Made by a program: the position numbers and the translations under genes. Shown here in pieces: positions 31,006-42,777 of a stretch of 64,000 bases of DNA (position 1 is its first letter; every line of letters begins with the position of its first letter). Origin of the DNA: Bifidobacterium phasiani (GTDB lineage Bacteria; Actinomycetota; Actinomycetes; Actinomycetales; Bifidobacteriaceae). The notes under the pieces were generated by a model. The model worked only from the letters and a program-made list of their open reading frames with translations, had not been told where the DNA came from and did not search any database. Where the stretch lies: NCBI RefSeq assembly GCF_019331775.1, contig NZ_JAHBBD010000013.1, positions 1 to 64,000 of the forward strand. The letters run 5' to 3'.

Positions 31006-31887
31006 ATGAACGTTTCGGAGCCGACCCCCGATGACCTCGCCCGCGGCGACGCCGTGAGCGAGGTCGAACTCTCCCGCCGCCGCTACCGCCGCGGACAGCA
31101 GCTCAGGTCCGTGGCCATCAGCCTGGCCAGCACCGTCGTGCTGGTCGCGCTCGTGGTGGTCGGGCTGACGATGTCGCCCGGCTGGCCGAGGGTCAAGGAG
31201 ACCTTCTTCTCCGCCGAGTACTTCGTCGCCTCGTTCCCCGAGGTGCTGGACGGCCTGTGGCTGAACCTGCGCATCCTCGTCGTCGCCGTGATCGGCGTGG
31301 CGGTCCTCGCCACGGTCATCGCGCTGATCCGCACCAGCCGCAATCCGGTGCTGTTCCCGCTGCGCGTGATCGCGACGGTGTACACCACCGTCATGCGCGG
31401 CATCCCGATGATCGTGCTGCTGTACCTGATCGGCTTCGGCATCCCCGGGCTGGGCCTGTTCGGCCGCATCGACCCGGCCGTCCTGGGCACGATCGCCATC
31501 GTCATCGGCTACTCGGCGTACGTCGCCGAGGTGCTGCGTGCCGGCTTCAACGACGTGCACCCCTCGCAGCGCGCCTCGGCGCGCTCGCTGGGCCTGACCG
31601 CGGGGCAGACGACACGGCTCGTGGTCATCCCCCAGGCGCTGCGCAAGGTGACGCCGGCGCTGATGAACGACTTCATCTCGATGCAGAAGGACGTCGGCCT
31701 GATATCGGTGCTGGGCGCCGTGGACGCCGTGCGCGCCGCGCAGATCGAGGTGGCCAGCTCGTACAACTTCACCCCGTATGTGGTGGCCAGCCTGCTGTTC
31801 ATCCTGATGAGCGTGCCGTTCATCCTGCTCAGCGACTGGTATTCGGAGCGCCTGCGCAGGCGCGAGCAGAGCGGAGGCGTCGTATGA
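31006..31887 (+). CDS. Polar amino acid ABC transporter permease
   Basis: 293 residues. A basic cytoplasmic N-terminus is followed by a first membrane helix near 40-60 and four more in the HisM-type core (LDGLWLNLRILVVAVIGVAV onward). The EAA loop is [23 protein letters not shown]. It forms the membrane channel, probably as a homodimer because only one permease gene is present. Its stop overlaps the ATPase start (ATGA). Confidence 0.94.
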   Translation: MNVSEPTPDDLARGDAVSEVELSRRRYRRGQQLRSVAISLASTVVLVALVVVGLTMSPGWPRVKETFFSAEYFVASFPEVLDGLWLNLRILVVAVIGVAVLATVIALIRTSRNPVLFPLRVIATVYTTVMRGIPMIVLLYLIGFGIPGLGLFGRIDPAVLGTIAIVIGYSAYVAEVLRAGFNDVHPSQRASARSLGLTAGQTTRLVVIPQALRKVTPALMNDFISMQKDVGLISVLGAVDAVRAAQIEVASSYNFTPYVVASLLFILMSVPFILLSDWYSERLRRREQSGGVV

Positions 31888-32675
31888 CGGAAGCAACGCA
31901 ACGCACGGACGGAACCGCCACGACCGGCGCGGACGGCGGCGCGCCGGTCGTGCTGCGGCTGGACAACATCCGCAAGTCCTTCGGCGCCACCCACGTGCTC
32001 AACGGCATCTCCTTCGACGTGCGGCAGCACGAGGTCGTGGCGCTGCTCGGCCCCTCGGGCTCGGGCAAGTCGACGCTGATGAAGTGCGTGAACCTGCTCG
32101 AGCGCGTGGACGACGGCCAGATCTGGCTGGGCGGGACCGACATCACCGACCCGCGCGCCGACCAGGACCGGATCCGCGCGCGCATCGGCGTGGTGTTCCA
32201 GCAGTTCAACCTGTTCCCGCACATGTCGGTGATCAGGAACGTGACGCTCGCGGCGCGCAAGGTCCACCACTGGCCCAAGGACCGCGCCGAGGCGCGCGCG
32301 CTGGAGCTGCTCGACCGCATCGGCATGCGCGCCAAGGCGGGCGCCTACCCGGACCAGCTGTCCGGCGGCCAGCAGCAGCGCGTCGCCATCGCCCGCGCGC
32401 TGATGACGAACCCCGAGCTGCTGCTGCTCGACGAGATCACCTCCGCGCTCGACCCGATGCTGGTCGGCGAGGTGCTCGACATGGTCGCCGAGCTCAAGGA
32501 TCAGGGCACGACGATCCTGATGGCCACGCACGAGATGGGCTTCGCCCATGACGCGGCCGACCGCGTGGTGCTGCTGCGGCGCGGCGTCATCGCCGAGAAC
32601 GGCACCCCGCGCGAGGTGATGGACGAGTCGCAGGACCCCGAGACCAAGGAGTTCTTCAGCCACTTCCGCAGCTAG
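31884..32675 (+). CDS. Polar amino acid ABC transporter ATP-binding protein
   Basis: 263 residues. Walker A is [12 protein letters not shown], the Q-loop [12 protein letters not shown], the signature [15 protein letters not shown], Walker [14 protein letters not shown] and the switch His is in ATHEMGFA. It is a GlnQ/HisP-type ATPase with an extra N-terminal stretch of about 20 low-complexity residues before the domain. It is the last gene of the importer operon and is followed by a strong terminator. Confidence 0.96.
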   Translation: MTEATQRTDGTATTGADGGAPVVLRLDNIRKSFGATHVLNGISFDVRQHEVVALLGPSGSGKSTLMKCVNLLERVDDGQIWLGGTDITDPRADQDRIRARIGVVFQQFNLFPHMSVIRNVTLAARKVHHWPKDRAEARALELLDRIGMRAKAGAYPDQLSGGQQQRVAIARALMTNPELLLLDEITSALDPMLVGEVLDMVAELKDQGTTILMATHEMGFAHDAADRVVLLRRGVIAENGTPREVMDESQDPETKEFFSHFRS

Positions 32676-32700
32676 CCGTCAGGCGTCCATGACCATAGGC

Positions 32701-32738
32701 AAAGGCCGCACGCCCGGAGTCGGGGCGTGCGGCCTTTT
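32701..32738. terminator. Strong bidirectional terminator
   Basis: Perfect 15-bp stem AAAGGCCGCACGCCC (32701-32715) with GGGCGTGCGGCCTTT (32723-32737), then another T. It follows the amino acid importer on the plus strand and can also end the nusA-ribF operon on the minus strand, where the stem is likewise closed by TTT. The rest of the gap to ribF shows nothing notable. Confidence 0.9.
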
Positions 32739-32845
32739 GCGTGTGTGCTGCGTCGTCGGTCGGGTGTCGCACGCGGACGGACAGGAGGACGGGGTGGATG
32801 GGGGGACGCGGATGATGTGCAGGCCAGGACCGACGGGCAGGCCCT

Positions 32846-34099
32846 TTACGCCCCGACCAGACTCCGGGTCTGGTCCACGTAGGAGTTGAGCGCGGCGACG
32901 AGGGCGTCGGCACCGTCGTAGCGGACCATCGGGTTGAGGAAGCCGACGAACTCGAAGCGCACGCGGTGGCCGTACAGGTCCAGCCACGCGCCGTCGTCGG
33001 TGATCGCGTACGCCTCGGCGACGCGCTCGTGCAGGCCGGTCCGCTCGCTGAACGTCGGCTTGGTGCCGATCGAGATCGCGGCCGGCCAGCGGTATCCGGA
33101 GTCCGGGGCCATGCGCGCGGCGATGTCGGAGTGGTCGGCGGTGCGCACGACCGTGCCGTGGTCCCGGCGGTCCGCGGCATCCGCCTTGTCTGCGGCGCCG
33201 TCGGCGGCCGCCGGGCCCAGGTCGACCAGCCAGCCGGCGTACACGCCGTCGACCGGCAGGTAGCCGTCGATGCGGCCGCCGAGGTTCGCCGTCGGGAAGC
33301 CGAGCATGCGGCCGCGCTCCTCGCCGTGCACGACCACGCCCTCGACGCCGTGCCGCGCCCCGAGGATCTCGTTCGCGGCGACGATGCGGCCCCGCCCCAG
33401 CAGGTAGCGCACGTTCGTCGAGCTCCACACGCGGGTCTTGCGGCCCTGGTGCCGCTTGCTCCAGGCGCGCAGCTGCGCCTTGGTCATCCCCTCGGTCGGG
33501 TCCTTCGGCTCGCCCGGCTCGGTGGGCGCCTGCGGCGTCGCGTCGGCGGGGATGCGCACGTACCCGGGGCCGAGGTCGTCGACCACGTCGAGCTCGAACA
33601 CGCCGGTGGCCGCCGCAAGCGTGGCGATGGCCTCGACGTCGCCCTCGCGGTTGTTGCCCATCGCGGCGTCGGCGCCGAGCACCAGCGTGCGCATGCCGAC
33701 CTTGCCGACCATCTGGCCAAGGAAGAACCGATACGATTTGGCGGCGAACGCCAGCGAGTAGCGCACGACGAGCACGCGGTCCACGCCGAGCCCGTCCATC
33801 ACGCGCAGCCGCTGGTCGACGCCGGTCAGCGCGTCCGCGTCGATGGTGCCGGCCGGCGGTTCGGCGCCATCGTGCGCGGCCGCGTAGCGGTGCACCAGGC
33901 CGGGCCGGGGGTCGAACAGCACGACCACGGCGAACGAGTCCGTCTTCCGGGCCAGCTCCACGACGCGGCCGACCACCGCGCGATGCCCGCGGTGCATGCC
34001 GTCGAACACGCCGACGGTCACCACGGATTTGCGGTCCATGCTCGGCGCCGGCCAGTCGACCATGCCCTGCTCATCGGGAATCAGCGTGATGACTTCCAT
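32846..34099 (-). CDS. ribF: Bifunctional riboflavin kinase/FAD synthetase
   Basis: 417 residues, longer than the usual 310-340. The N-terminal FAD synthetase (nucleotidyltransferase) domain has VTVGVFDGMHRGHRAVV. The C-terminal riboflavin kinase domain has GRMLGFPTANLGG and SIGTKPTF. The two are separated by an enlarged Lys/Glu/Asp-rich linker (around residues 200-235), and a second insertion lies inside the kinase domain (about 310-345). It makes FMN then FAD from riboflavin. AAGGACGGG precedes the ATG. It is the last gene of the nusA-infB-rbfA-truB run. Confidence 0.95.
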   Translation of the reverse strand: MEVITLIPDEQGMVDWPAPSMDRKSVVTVGVFDGMHRGHRAVVGRVVELARKTDSFAVVVLFDPRPGLVHRYAAAHDGAEPPAGTIDADALTGVDQRLRVMDGLGVDRVLVVRYSLAFAAKSYRFFLGQMVGKVGMRTLVLGADAAMGNNREGDVEAIATLAAATGVFELDVVDDLGPGYVRIPADATPQAPTEPGEPKDPTEGMTKAQLRAWSKRHQGRKTRVWSSTNVRYLLGRGRIVAANEILGARHGVEGVVVHGEERGRMLGFPTANLGGRIDGYLPVDGVYAGWLVDLGPAAADGAADKADAADRRDHGTVVRTADHSDIAARMAPDSGYRWPAAISIGTKPTFSERTGLHERVAEAYAITDDGAWLDLYGHRVRFEFVGFLNPMVRYDGADALVAALNSYVDQTRSLVGA

Positions 34100-34175
34100 A
34101 CCCGTCCTTCGATCGCATCGTTCATTCGTCACAAGCTGGATTAACTGTAGCAGTCGCCGCCGAAGGCCCCACGGA

Positions 34176-35345
34176 TCACGCGGGGAACACGGTCACCGGC
34201 TTGGCCATGCCGCGACCGCACGGCTCGACGACGGCCACCAGGTCGTCGGCGTCGGGGACGTACGCCGCGATGCGGGGGCGTTCCCCGCCGGCGGCGGCGC
34301 GCGCCATATCCCGGGAGTCCGGAGCCGTCCGCGGCATCGGAGCCCCGGCCGCGGGGGCGTCGCCGGCCGTCGGATCCCCCGTCCCCGGCGGGACGACGGC
34401 GGCCGGGTCCAGCGCGATGCGCCGGCCGAAGCGCAGGTCGCGCGCCTGTACGGCGTCGACGGCGACGCAGGGCATCGCGGCGCGGGCGGCCTCGACCAGC
34501 GAGAGCGCCGACGCGGCGAGCCGTTCCGGCGTGCCGTCGAGCACGGCGCGGTTGCGCACCACGGTCCCTCCCTCGCGGTTGGTGAACGTACGCTGTTCGG
34601 CGTGCGCGGCGACCACGCGCGGGTCGTCGATCCGGTACCCGCCGACGCGCGTGCGGCGCAGCCTGGTCAGGTGGCCGCCGACGCCCAGCGCCTCGCCCAG
34701 GTCGCGGGCGAGCGCGCGGATGTAGGTGCCGGCCGAGCAGCTCACGCGCACGTCGACGTCGATGACCGGCGTCATCGGCCCGTCGTCGCGGCGCTCCCCC
34801 AGCGGCAGGCCGGAGGTCGCGGCGCAGGCCTCGCCCGCGCGTACGCCCAGCACGGCGAACTCGTCGATGTTCACCGGTCGGGCCTTGAGCGCGACCTGCT
34901 CGCCCTCGCGGGCGAGGTCGTAGGCGCGCCGCCCGTTGATCTTGATGGCCGAGTAGGCGTTCGGCACCTGCTCGATGGCGCCGGTGAAGCGCTCGGCGAT
35001 CGTGGACTCGATTCTCTCGGGGGTGATCGCGGCGATGCGCGGCCCCGGTTCGTCGGCGGCCCCGGCGGGCAGCGGCTCGCCGTCGGCGTCGTCGGTCGTG
35101 GTGCGCTGGCCGAGCCGGATCGTCGCCTCGTAGGTCTTGTCGTGGTCGACGATCACGTTGAGCAGCCGGGTCGCGTTGCCGAAGCCGACGACCAGCACGC
35201 CGGTGGCCATCGGGTCGAGCGTGCCGGCGTGGCCGACGCGTTTCATGTGGAACACGCCGCGCACGGCCGCGACCACGTCATGGCTGGTCACGCCCTGCGG
35301 CTTGTCGACGATCAGCAGGCCGGAGCCCGGGGCGGCGGCGCTCAT
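34176..35345 (-). CDS. truB: tRNA pseudouridine(55) synthase TruB
   Basis: 389 residues against about 300-320 in most bacteria. The catalytic Asp is D44 in GHAGTLDPMATGVL; the N-terminal start LLIVDKPQGVTSHD and the SCSAGTYIRALARDLGEALG motif are also typical. It converts U55 in the tRNA T-loop to pseudouridine. Extra length comes from an acidic insertion (DDADGEPLPAGAADEPG) and a C-terminal Pro/Ala-rich linker before a small PUA-like end. It overlaps rbfA by 4 nt. Confidence 0.95.
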   Translation of the reverse strand: MSAAAPGSGLLIVDKPQGVTSHDVVAAVRGVFHMKRVGHAGTLDPMATGVLVVGFGNATRLLNVIVDHDKTYEATIRLGQRTTTDDADGEPLPAGAADEPGPRIAAITPERIESTIAERFTGAIEQVPNAYSAIKINGRRAYDLAREGEQVALKARPVNIDEFAVLGVRAGEACAATSGLPLGERRDDGPMTPVIDVDVRVSCSAGTYIRALARDLGEALGVGGHLTRLRRTRVGGYRIDDPRVVAAHAEQRTFTNREGGTVVRNRAVLDGTPERLAASALSLVEAARAAMPCVAVDAVQARDLRFGRRIALDPAAVVPPGTGDPTAGDAPAAGAPMPRTAPDSRDMARAAAGGERPRIAAYVPDADDLVAVVEPCGRGMAKPVTVFPA

Positions 35346-35956
35346 GCGCGCGCGGCCGCCCGGCCGTCGGCGTCGTCCGCGTCGGACGTGTCGAACGTAT
35401 CGTCGTCGGACGGTTCGGCCGCCGCGGTGGCCTCGAGGTCGATGTCCTCGAGGTCGTCCCAGTCGTCGTCATCGTCCATGTCGTCGTCCGCGTCGTCATC
35501 CCGGTCCGCGTCCTCGTCGCGCTCCTCGGGGTGGCGGTACGGGTCGGCCTCGCCGGCGTACTCGGCGTGCTCGCGCGCCTTGGCCAGCTCCTCGTCGCGC
35601 CGGCGGGCGACGGCGAGGATGTCCTCGATCTCGTGCGCCTCGCCCGGCACCTCGTCGAAGACGAACTGCAGCTGCGGGGTCAGGCGCAGGCCGGCCTTGG
35701 TGCCGACCAGCGAGCGCAGGCGGCCCTTGGCCTGCTCCAGCGCCTCCTTGGCGCGCTGACGCTCGCCGCGCTCCTTGCCCGAGTGGCCGAGCTGGGTCCA
35801 GTACACCCTGGCGATCTGCAGATCGTTGGTGACGCGCACCTCGGTGATCGTCACGTTCGCCAGGCGCTTGTCATGCAGATGCGTCTCCATCGAGGAGGCG
35901 ATCACGCGCTGGATCAGCGCCGCGATGCGCGCGGCGCGGGGATTGGTTCCTGCCAT
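35342..35956 (-). CDS. rbfA: Ribosome-binding factor A with acidic tail
   Basis: 204 residues. The conserved KH-like domain covers about 1-115 (RIAALIQRVIASSME, ITEVRVTNDLQIARVYW, LRLTPQLQFVFDE). RbfA matures the 5' end of 16S rRNA on the small subunit. The last 70 or so residues are almost all Asp/Glu/Ala, an unusually long acidic tail. The ATG at 35956 is preceded by GGACCTTTCC-like sequence; an upstream hairpin separates it from infB. Confidence 0.93.
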   Translation of the reverse strand: MAGTNPRAARIAALIQRVIASSMETHLHDKRLANVTITEVRVTNDLQIARVYWTQLGHSGKERGERQRAKEALEQAKGRLRSLVGTKAGLRLTPQLQFVFDEVPGEAHEIEDILAVARRRDEELAKAREHAEYAGEADPYRHPEERDEDADRDDDADDDMDDDDDWDDLEDIDLEATAAAEPSDDDTFDTSDADDADGRAAARA

Positions 35957-36014
35957 GGAAAGGTCCTATCGTCGAGGCCCGCGGGGCGGGCCGGAATGCT
36001 GCTTACTACAGGAA

Positions 36015-36050
36015 CAACGCACACCCCGGGCATGGCCGGGATGTGCGTTG
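36015..36050 (-). terminator. Hairpin between infB and rbfA
   Basis: Outer arms CAACGCACA (36015-36023) and TGTGCGTTG (36042-36050), inner arms CCCGG/CCGGG, with one C-A mismatch. On the minus strand it is followed by TTCC, so it is a weak terminator or attenuator. Its sequence closely resembles the tRNA-Ser terminator at 16100-16130. Confidence 0.55.
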
Positions 36051-36088
36051 CCGTATTGCGGCGCCACGGTCGCGCGGCGCGGCGGGCG

Positions 36089-38917
<2,829 letters not shown>

Positions 38918-39138
38918 TCATTCTCTCCTATTCTGCGACCGCGCATATGACTGCACGGTCACTCTTCGGTGACGGCGAGCTTACCCTGTCTCATCGTTCG
39001 ACCATGTTCGTGATTACCTCGTTCTGTACCGTGGCGCAGGCATGGGTGGCCGGCGCTCGGAATACCGCAGTCCAGCATACTCGCGGCTGTGGATGTGGCG
39101 CGGTCCGCGAGTTCGCCGGAAACCGCCCCGCCGGGGGA

Positions 39139-40173
39139 CTACGCCTCGTGCCGCTCCTCGCGCTCCTCGCGCTGGTGCGCCTCGGCGGACTCGATGCCGA
39201 TCTTCCAGCCGGTGAGCTTGGCGGCCAGGCGGGCGTTCTGCCCCTCCTTGCCGATCGCCAGCGACAGCTGGTCGTCGTGGATGAAGGCGACGGCGGTCTT
39301 GTTCTTCTCGCTGATCACCTTCACGCCGGTCGCCACGGCCGGCGACAGCGCGGCCGCGACGAACTTCGCCGGGTCGGCCGACCAGTCGACGATGTCGATC
39401 TTCTCCGGGCCGAGGTTCTCCATCACCGCGCGCACGCGGGCGCCGCCGGGGCCGATCAGCGCGCCCTTGGGGTTCACGCCGTCGGTGTTGGCGCGCACCG
39501 CGATCTTGGTGCGGGCGCCGGCCTCGCGGGCGATCGCCATGATCGAGACCGCGCCGGAGACCAGCTCCGGGACCTCGCGCTCGAACAGGCGGCGCACCAG
39601 CTCCGGGTGCGAGCGCGAGACGATGATCTCCGGGCCCTTCAGGCCGCGGGCCACGTTCACCACGTACACGCGCAGACGCTCGCCGTGGCGGTAGCGCTCG
39701 CCCGGCACCTGCTCGCGGCGCGGCAGGATGGCCTCGACGTCGCCGACCGCGATGTGCACGTTCGCCGTGTCCTTGGCGTCCTGCTGCACCACGCCGGTGA
39801 TCAGCTTGCCCTTCTGGCCGGAGAACGCGCCGAAGATCTTGTCGTCCTCGGCCTTGCGGAACAGCTGGGAGATCACCTGGCGCGCGGTCGAGGCGGCGAG
39901 GCGGCCGAAGTCGCGCGGGGTGTCGTCGTATTCCTCGCCGAGCCGCGGGGCCGGGTGCGGGTCCTCCTCGGTCGGCTCGACCGGGATCTCGTCCCGGGCC
40001 CACACCGTGAAGGTGCCGGCCCGGTCGTCGAGCTCGATCCGCGCATGCTTCGCGGCATGCGGCGTTTTCATGTAGGCGAGGCGCAAGGCCTCCGCAAGAG
40101 CGGCATCCAGCGTCTCGGGGTCGATTCCCTGCTCAGCGGCAAGCTGATGCATTCCGTTCAGGTCCAGTTCCAT
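39139..40173 (-). CDS. nusA: Transcription termination/antitermination factor NusA
   Basis: 344 residues, the short actinobacterial form without the C-terminal acidic repeats of E. coli. The order is an N-terminal RNA polymerase-binding domain, S1 domain (GKLITGVVQQDAKDTANVHI), KH1 (GALIGPGGARVRAVMENL) and KH2 (LAIGKEGQNARLAAKLTGWKI). It modulates pausing and termination. The ATG at 40173 is chosen because AGGAGG lies 8 nt upstream; a TTG two codons earlier is too close. It is the first gene of the nusA-infB-rbfA-truB-ribF run and is divergent from a lipoprotein gene, 75 nt apart. Confidence 0.95.
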   Translation of the reverse strand: MELDLNGMHQLAAEQGIDPETLDAALAEALRLAYMKTPHAAKHARIELDDRAGTFTVWARDEIPVEPTEEDPHPAPRLGEEYDDTPRDFGRLAASTARQVISQLFRKAEDDKIFGAFSGQKGKLITGVVQQDAKDTANVHIAVGDVEAILPRREQVPGERYRHGERLRVYVVNVARGLKGPEIIVSRSHPELVRRLFEREVPELVSGAVSIMAIAREAGARTKIAVRANTDGVNPKGALIGPGGARVRAVMENLGPEKIDIVDWSADPAKFVAAALSPAVATGVKVISEKNKTAVAFIHDDQLSLAIGKEGQNARLAAKLTGWKIGIESAEAHQREEREERHEA

Positions 40174-40248
40174 CTTCAAGACCTCCTATGAAGTTATGTC
40201 CGAGCGCTTAGCCCAAATGGTCACAGTCGGATACTAGTGTAAAGGCTT

Positions 40249-41310
40249 ATGCAGACACGTCAGACTCGCGGATCCGCGTGTTCCGCCGGCGGCTTACTGA
40301 GGCTTGCGGCGGCGGTCGCCGGCACCGCCCTCGCGCTGTCGGCGTGCTCGCCGCCACGCATCGACGGGCGTGCCGAGGCCGAGCAGGAGCCCAGCCCGTG
40401 CGAAAACGCGCTGTACGCGGCGCTCGGCCACGACGCGACGGCCGATTCCGCGGCCCCCGCCCTGCTGCGCTACCACGCGCTGCGCGCCGCATGGGGCGAG
40501 TGGCTCGACGTGGCGGCCAACTGCCCGACGCGCTTCGACGAGGGCGTGCTGCGCGCGGCCAAGGCCGCGGCGCGCGCCGTCGTGCTGGGCGGGCGCTGGG
40601 GCGTCGAGCCGGGCGATTGGGACGATACGGTCGAGGCCGCGGCGATGGACGCGGACACCGACCTCGCCGGGCTGTCGGCGCGGATCGACGCGGCCGGGGC
40701 CGCGCTGGCCGAGGACCGCGCCGGATTCGCCGTCGAGGTGCTGGCCGCGCGGGGCGCCGCCGGCGCGTCGCTGACGCTGAGCGACCGGCACAAGGCCGCC
40801 GCCGAACTGCTGGCGTCGCTGTCCGACGAGGACGCGCGGCTCAAGGTCTATGACGTCGCCGCGATCCTGGCCTCCCCGGACGCCGCCGTCGACGCGGCCA
40901 ACGGACTGCGCGCGTCGACCCTCGCCGTCGTCGAGATGGACTGCGCGCGCTCGCTGGTCGCCGCCGCGGGCGACGCGGAGGCCGACGGCGGCGCCGATGC
41001 CGATGCGACCGACGCTGATGCGGATGCCGATGCCGTCGCCAGTGCCGACGACGGCGGGACCGTTGGCGGCACCGGCGACGCAGGCGCAACCGGCAATGGG
41101 GCTGATGGTGACGCCGGTACGGAGGTCGGCGGTACCGACGCCGTCGCCGGCACCGGAAGCGCCGCCGATGACGCCGACGGGCTCGCCGAGGCGGCACGAA
41201 TCGCGGCGCTGCGCGGCTACGCGGCGCTGGCGGCCTCTCATGCGTACCAGGCGTTCCGCTCCGGCTACCCGATGTTCGACGAGGCGCTGTTCGCGCAGGA
41301 CGCGGGCTGA
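40249..41310 (+). CDS. Lipoprotein of unknown function with Asp/Ala repeat insert
   Basis: 353 residues. A signal peptide ends at the lipobox LSAC. The mature part is Ala-rich and largely alpha-helical (CENALYAALGHDATADSAAP, then three Ala-rich helices). It is interrupted around residues 245-305 by low-complexity DADADATDADADADAV and Gly/Thr repeats, and closes with a helix ending QAFRSGYPMFDEALF. Paired Cys residues (CENAL ... ANCPTRF and DCARSL) may form disulfides. I recognise no family. A TAGTGT box 8 nt before the ATG and no Shine-Dalgarno suggest a leaderless mRNA. Confidence 0.75.
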   Translation: MQTRQTRGSACSAGGLLRLAAAVAGTALALSACSPPRIDGRAEAEQEPSPCENALYAALGHDATADSAAPALLRYHALRAAWGEWLDVAANCPTRFDEGVLRAAKAAARAVVLGGRWGVEPGDWDDTVEAAAMDADTDLAGLSARIDAAGAALAEDRAGFAVEVLAARGAAGASLTLSDRHKAAAELLASLSDEDARLKVYDVAAILASPDAAVDAANGLRASTLAVVEMDCARSLVAAAGDAEADGGADADATDADADADAVASADDGGTVGGTGDAGATGNGADGDAGTEVGGTDAVAGTGSAADDADGLAEAARIAALRGYAALAASHAYQAFRSGYPMFDEALFAQDAG

Positions 41311-41351
41311 CGGCGGCGCCCGGGCCGGGCGGCACGCGCGAAACACGCGGT

Positions 41352-41379
41352 TTGACGCATCGAAAACTTATGGCATAAT
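41352..41379 (+). promoter_or_regulatory. Promoter of tRNA-Ser(CGA)
   Basis: -35 TTGACG (41352-41357) and -10 CATAAT (41374-41379) are separated by 16 nt and lie 24 nt before the tRNA start. This is one of the best sigma-70-type promoters in the window. Confidence 0.75.
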
Positions 41380-41403
41380 GGACAAGTTGCTTGTGCAACC
41401 TAT

Positions 41404-41489
41404 GGATGAGTGTCCGAGCGGTCTAAGGAGCACGCCTCGAAAGCGTGTGAGGGCGAACCCCTCCGCGAGTTCGAATCTCGCCTCATCCG
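41404..41489 (+). tRNA. tRNA-Ser (anticodon CGA)
   Basis: Acceptor stem GGATGAG (41404-41410) with CTCATCC (41482-41488), discriminator G at 41489. Anticodon loop CTCGAAA gives anticodon CGA. A long variable arm (GAGGGCGAACCCCTC) and a T-arm with GTTCGAATC are present. CCA is encoded directly after it (41490-41492), unlike the UGA isoacceptor at 16154. Confidence 0.96.
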
Positions 41490-41495
41490 CCATCG

Positions 41496-41526
41496 CCCGT
41501 ACCGAGCTGGCTCGGTACGGGTTTTT
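41496..41526 (+). terminator. Rho-independent terminator of tRNA-Ser(CGA)
   Basis: Perfect 11-bp stem CCCGTACCGAG (41496-41506) with CTCGGTACGGG (41511-41521), 4-nt loop, then five T (41522-41526). Confidence 0.95.
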
Positions 41527-41720
41527 CGTATGCGACGCGCCCCGTCGCCCCCGTCAGCCCGTATCAGCCCCCGTCCGCGAAGGCGGGCGCCCCGGCGCCG
41601 GGTTGAAGGCCCGGGCCCGCACGCCGGCAACGGTCCGGCATCGCCCCACCGGTGCTCGCCTCCCGCCCGTCGGCCCGATCATGCCGTCCGACTGCCCGGC
41701 CCGACCCGCCGACCGCCCGG

Positions 41721-42524
41721 TCACACCTGAAGCTCGTGGACCGAGGCGTTGACCCACTGCCGCTGTTCGACCGTCCCCGGGGACGAGAAGATGCCGATGT
41801 CCAGCATGCAGTCGCGGTAGTCGCGCCCGTGGGCCAGCGTGATGTAGGTGTCGTCGACCATGCGGTCGTGCGTCGGGTCGAGGCCGATCCACCGGCCGCC
41901 GTGGTACACCTCCACCCAGGCGTGCGTGGCGCCCTCGCCGCACAGCAGCCCCGCGATGTAGCGCGCGGTCAGCCCCAGGGACCGGCACGCCGCCAGCATG
42001 ACGTGCGCGTAGTCCTGGCACACCCCGCGCCGCTGGGCCATCGCCTGCTCCGCCGTGGTGCGGATCGTCGTGGCCCCGGGCGCGTACGTGAACGCCGCGT
42101 ACACCTCGTGCATGACCTCGCGCGCCCGGTCGACGTCGGTGACGTCGGCCCCCAGCGCGTCCAGCCGGGCGCTGCATGCGCGGATCAGCGCGCCGACGGC
42201 GTCGCCCGGCGTGGTCAGCGGCGTGTTGAAGCGGTACAACGGCTTGTACGGCTCCGGCCTGACATGCGCGGTGTCCACGAACGCGATGCCGGTGACGGTG
42301 TATCCGAACGCGTCGTGCGGCTGCGGGATCAGGCCGGTGAGCACGATGGAGTCGAAGGAGTCCACCGCGCGCTCCGGCTCGACGTCCGGCTCCAGCCCCA
42401 CCTCGACGTCGACGATCTGCTGGCGCGGCCCGGTCGCGGGCACGCAGCGCAGCTGGAACCGGTGATCGCTGACCGGGGCGCTGAACGTCAGCCTCATCTC
42501 GTAGTCGAACTTCAGTTTCCTCAC
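41721..42524 (-). CDS. Transglutaminase-like protein, partner of the ATP-grasp/alpha-E protein
   Basis: 267 residues. An N-terminal beta domain (bacterial transglutaminase-like N-terminus, LKFDYEMRLTFSAPVSDHRF) is followed by a papain-like transglutaminase core with the full triad: C169 (RRGVCQDYAHVML), H201 (THAWVEVY) and D216 (GLDPTHD). Such proteins occur next to circularly permuted ATP-grasp and alpha-E genes in many bacteria and are predicted to act as peptidases or amide-bond-forming enzymes; the substrate is unknown. I chose GTG at 42524 because GGGAG lies 5 nt upstream. An ATG at 42536 has its GGAGG only one base away. Confidence 0.85.
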   Translation of the reverse strand: MRKLKFDYEMRLTFSAPVSDHRFQLRCVPATGPRQQIVDVEVGLEPDVEPERAVDSFDSIVLTGLIPQPHDAFGYTVTGIAFVDTAHVRPEPYKPLYRFNTPLTTPGDAVGALIRACSARLDALGADVTDVDRAREVMHEVYAAFTYAPGATTIRTTAEQAMAQRRGVCQDYAHVMLAACRSLGLTARYIAGLLCGEGATHAWVEVYHGGRWIGLDPTHDRMVDDTYITLAHGRDYRDCMLDIGIFSSPGTVEQRQWVNASVHELQV

Positions 42525-42777
42525 GCCGTCTCCCATGCCTCCGCGCGTCGCGGGGCGCCCGTGCGCACGCCCCGCCCACAACCTTATGAACCCATGCGCG
42601 TCTTCGCAAACCGCCGTCCACGCCCGCGATCCGACGCCGCGGGCACCGCCGGGCGGACGCCGCGCACGCCGGCGGTCCGGTCCCGAGGCCCCGATCCGTC
42701 ACGGCCGGCCCCACATGCGTGTCGGGCGCCGCACGCTCCGGCGGTCCGGCATCGCCGCCGCGCCGCCGGCCGGCGCA

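Noticed and set aside
34100-34175. FMN riboswitch upstream of ribF
   Set aside because: The gap after truB is only 76 nt and shows none of the conserved RFN elements. A TACAGT-like -10 box is the only signal seen.
38918-39138. Expected ylxR gene between nusA and infB
   Set aside because: I looked for the short YlxR frame on the minus strand and found none; only a GTCAC/GTGAC hairpin near 38957-38974 is present.
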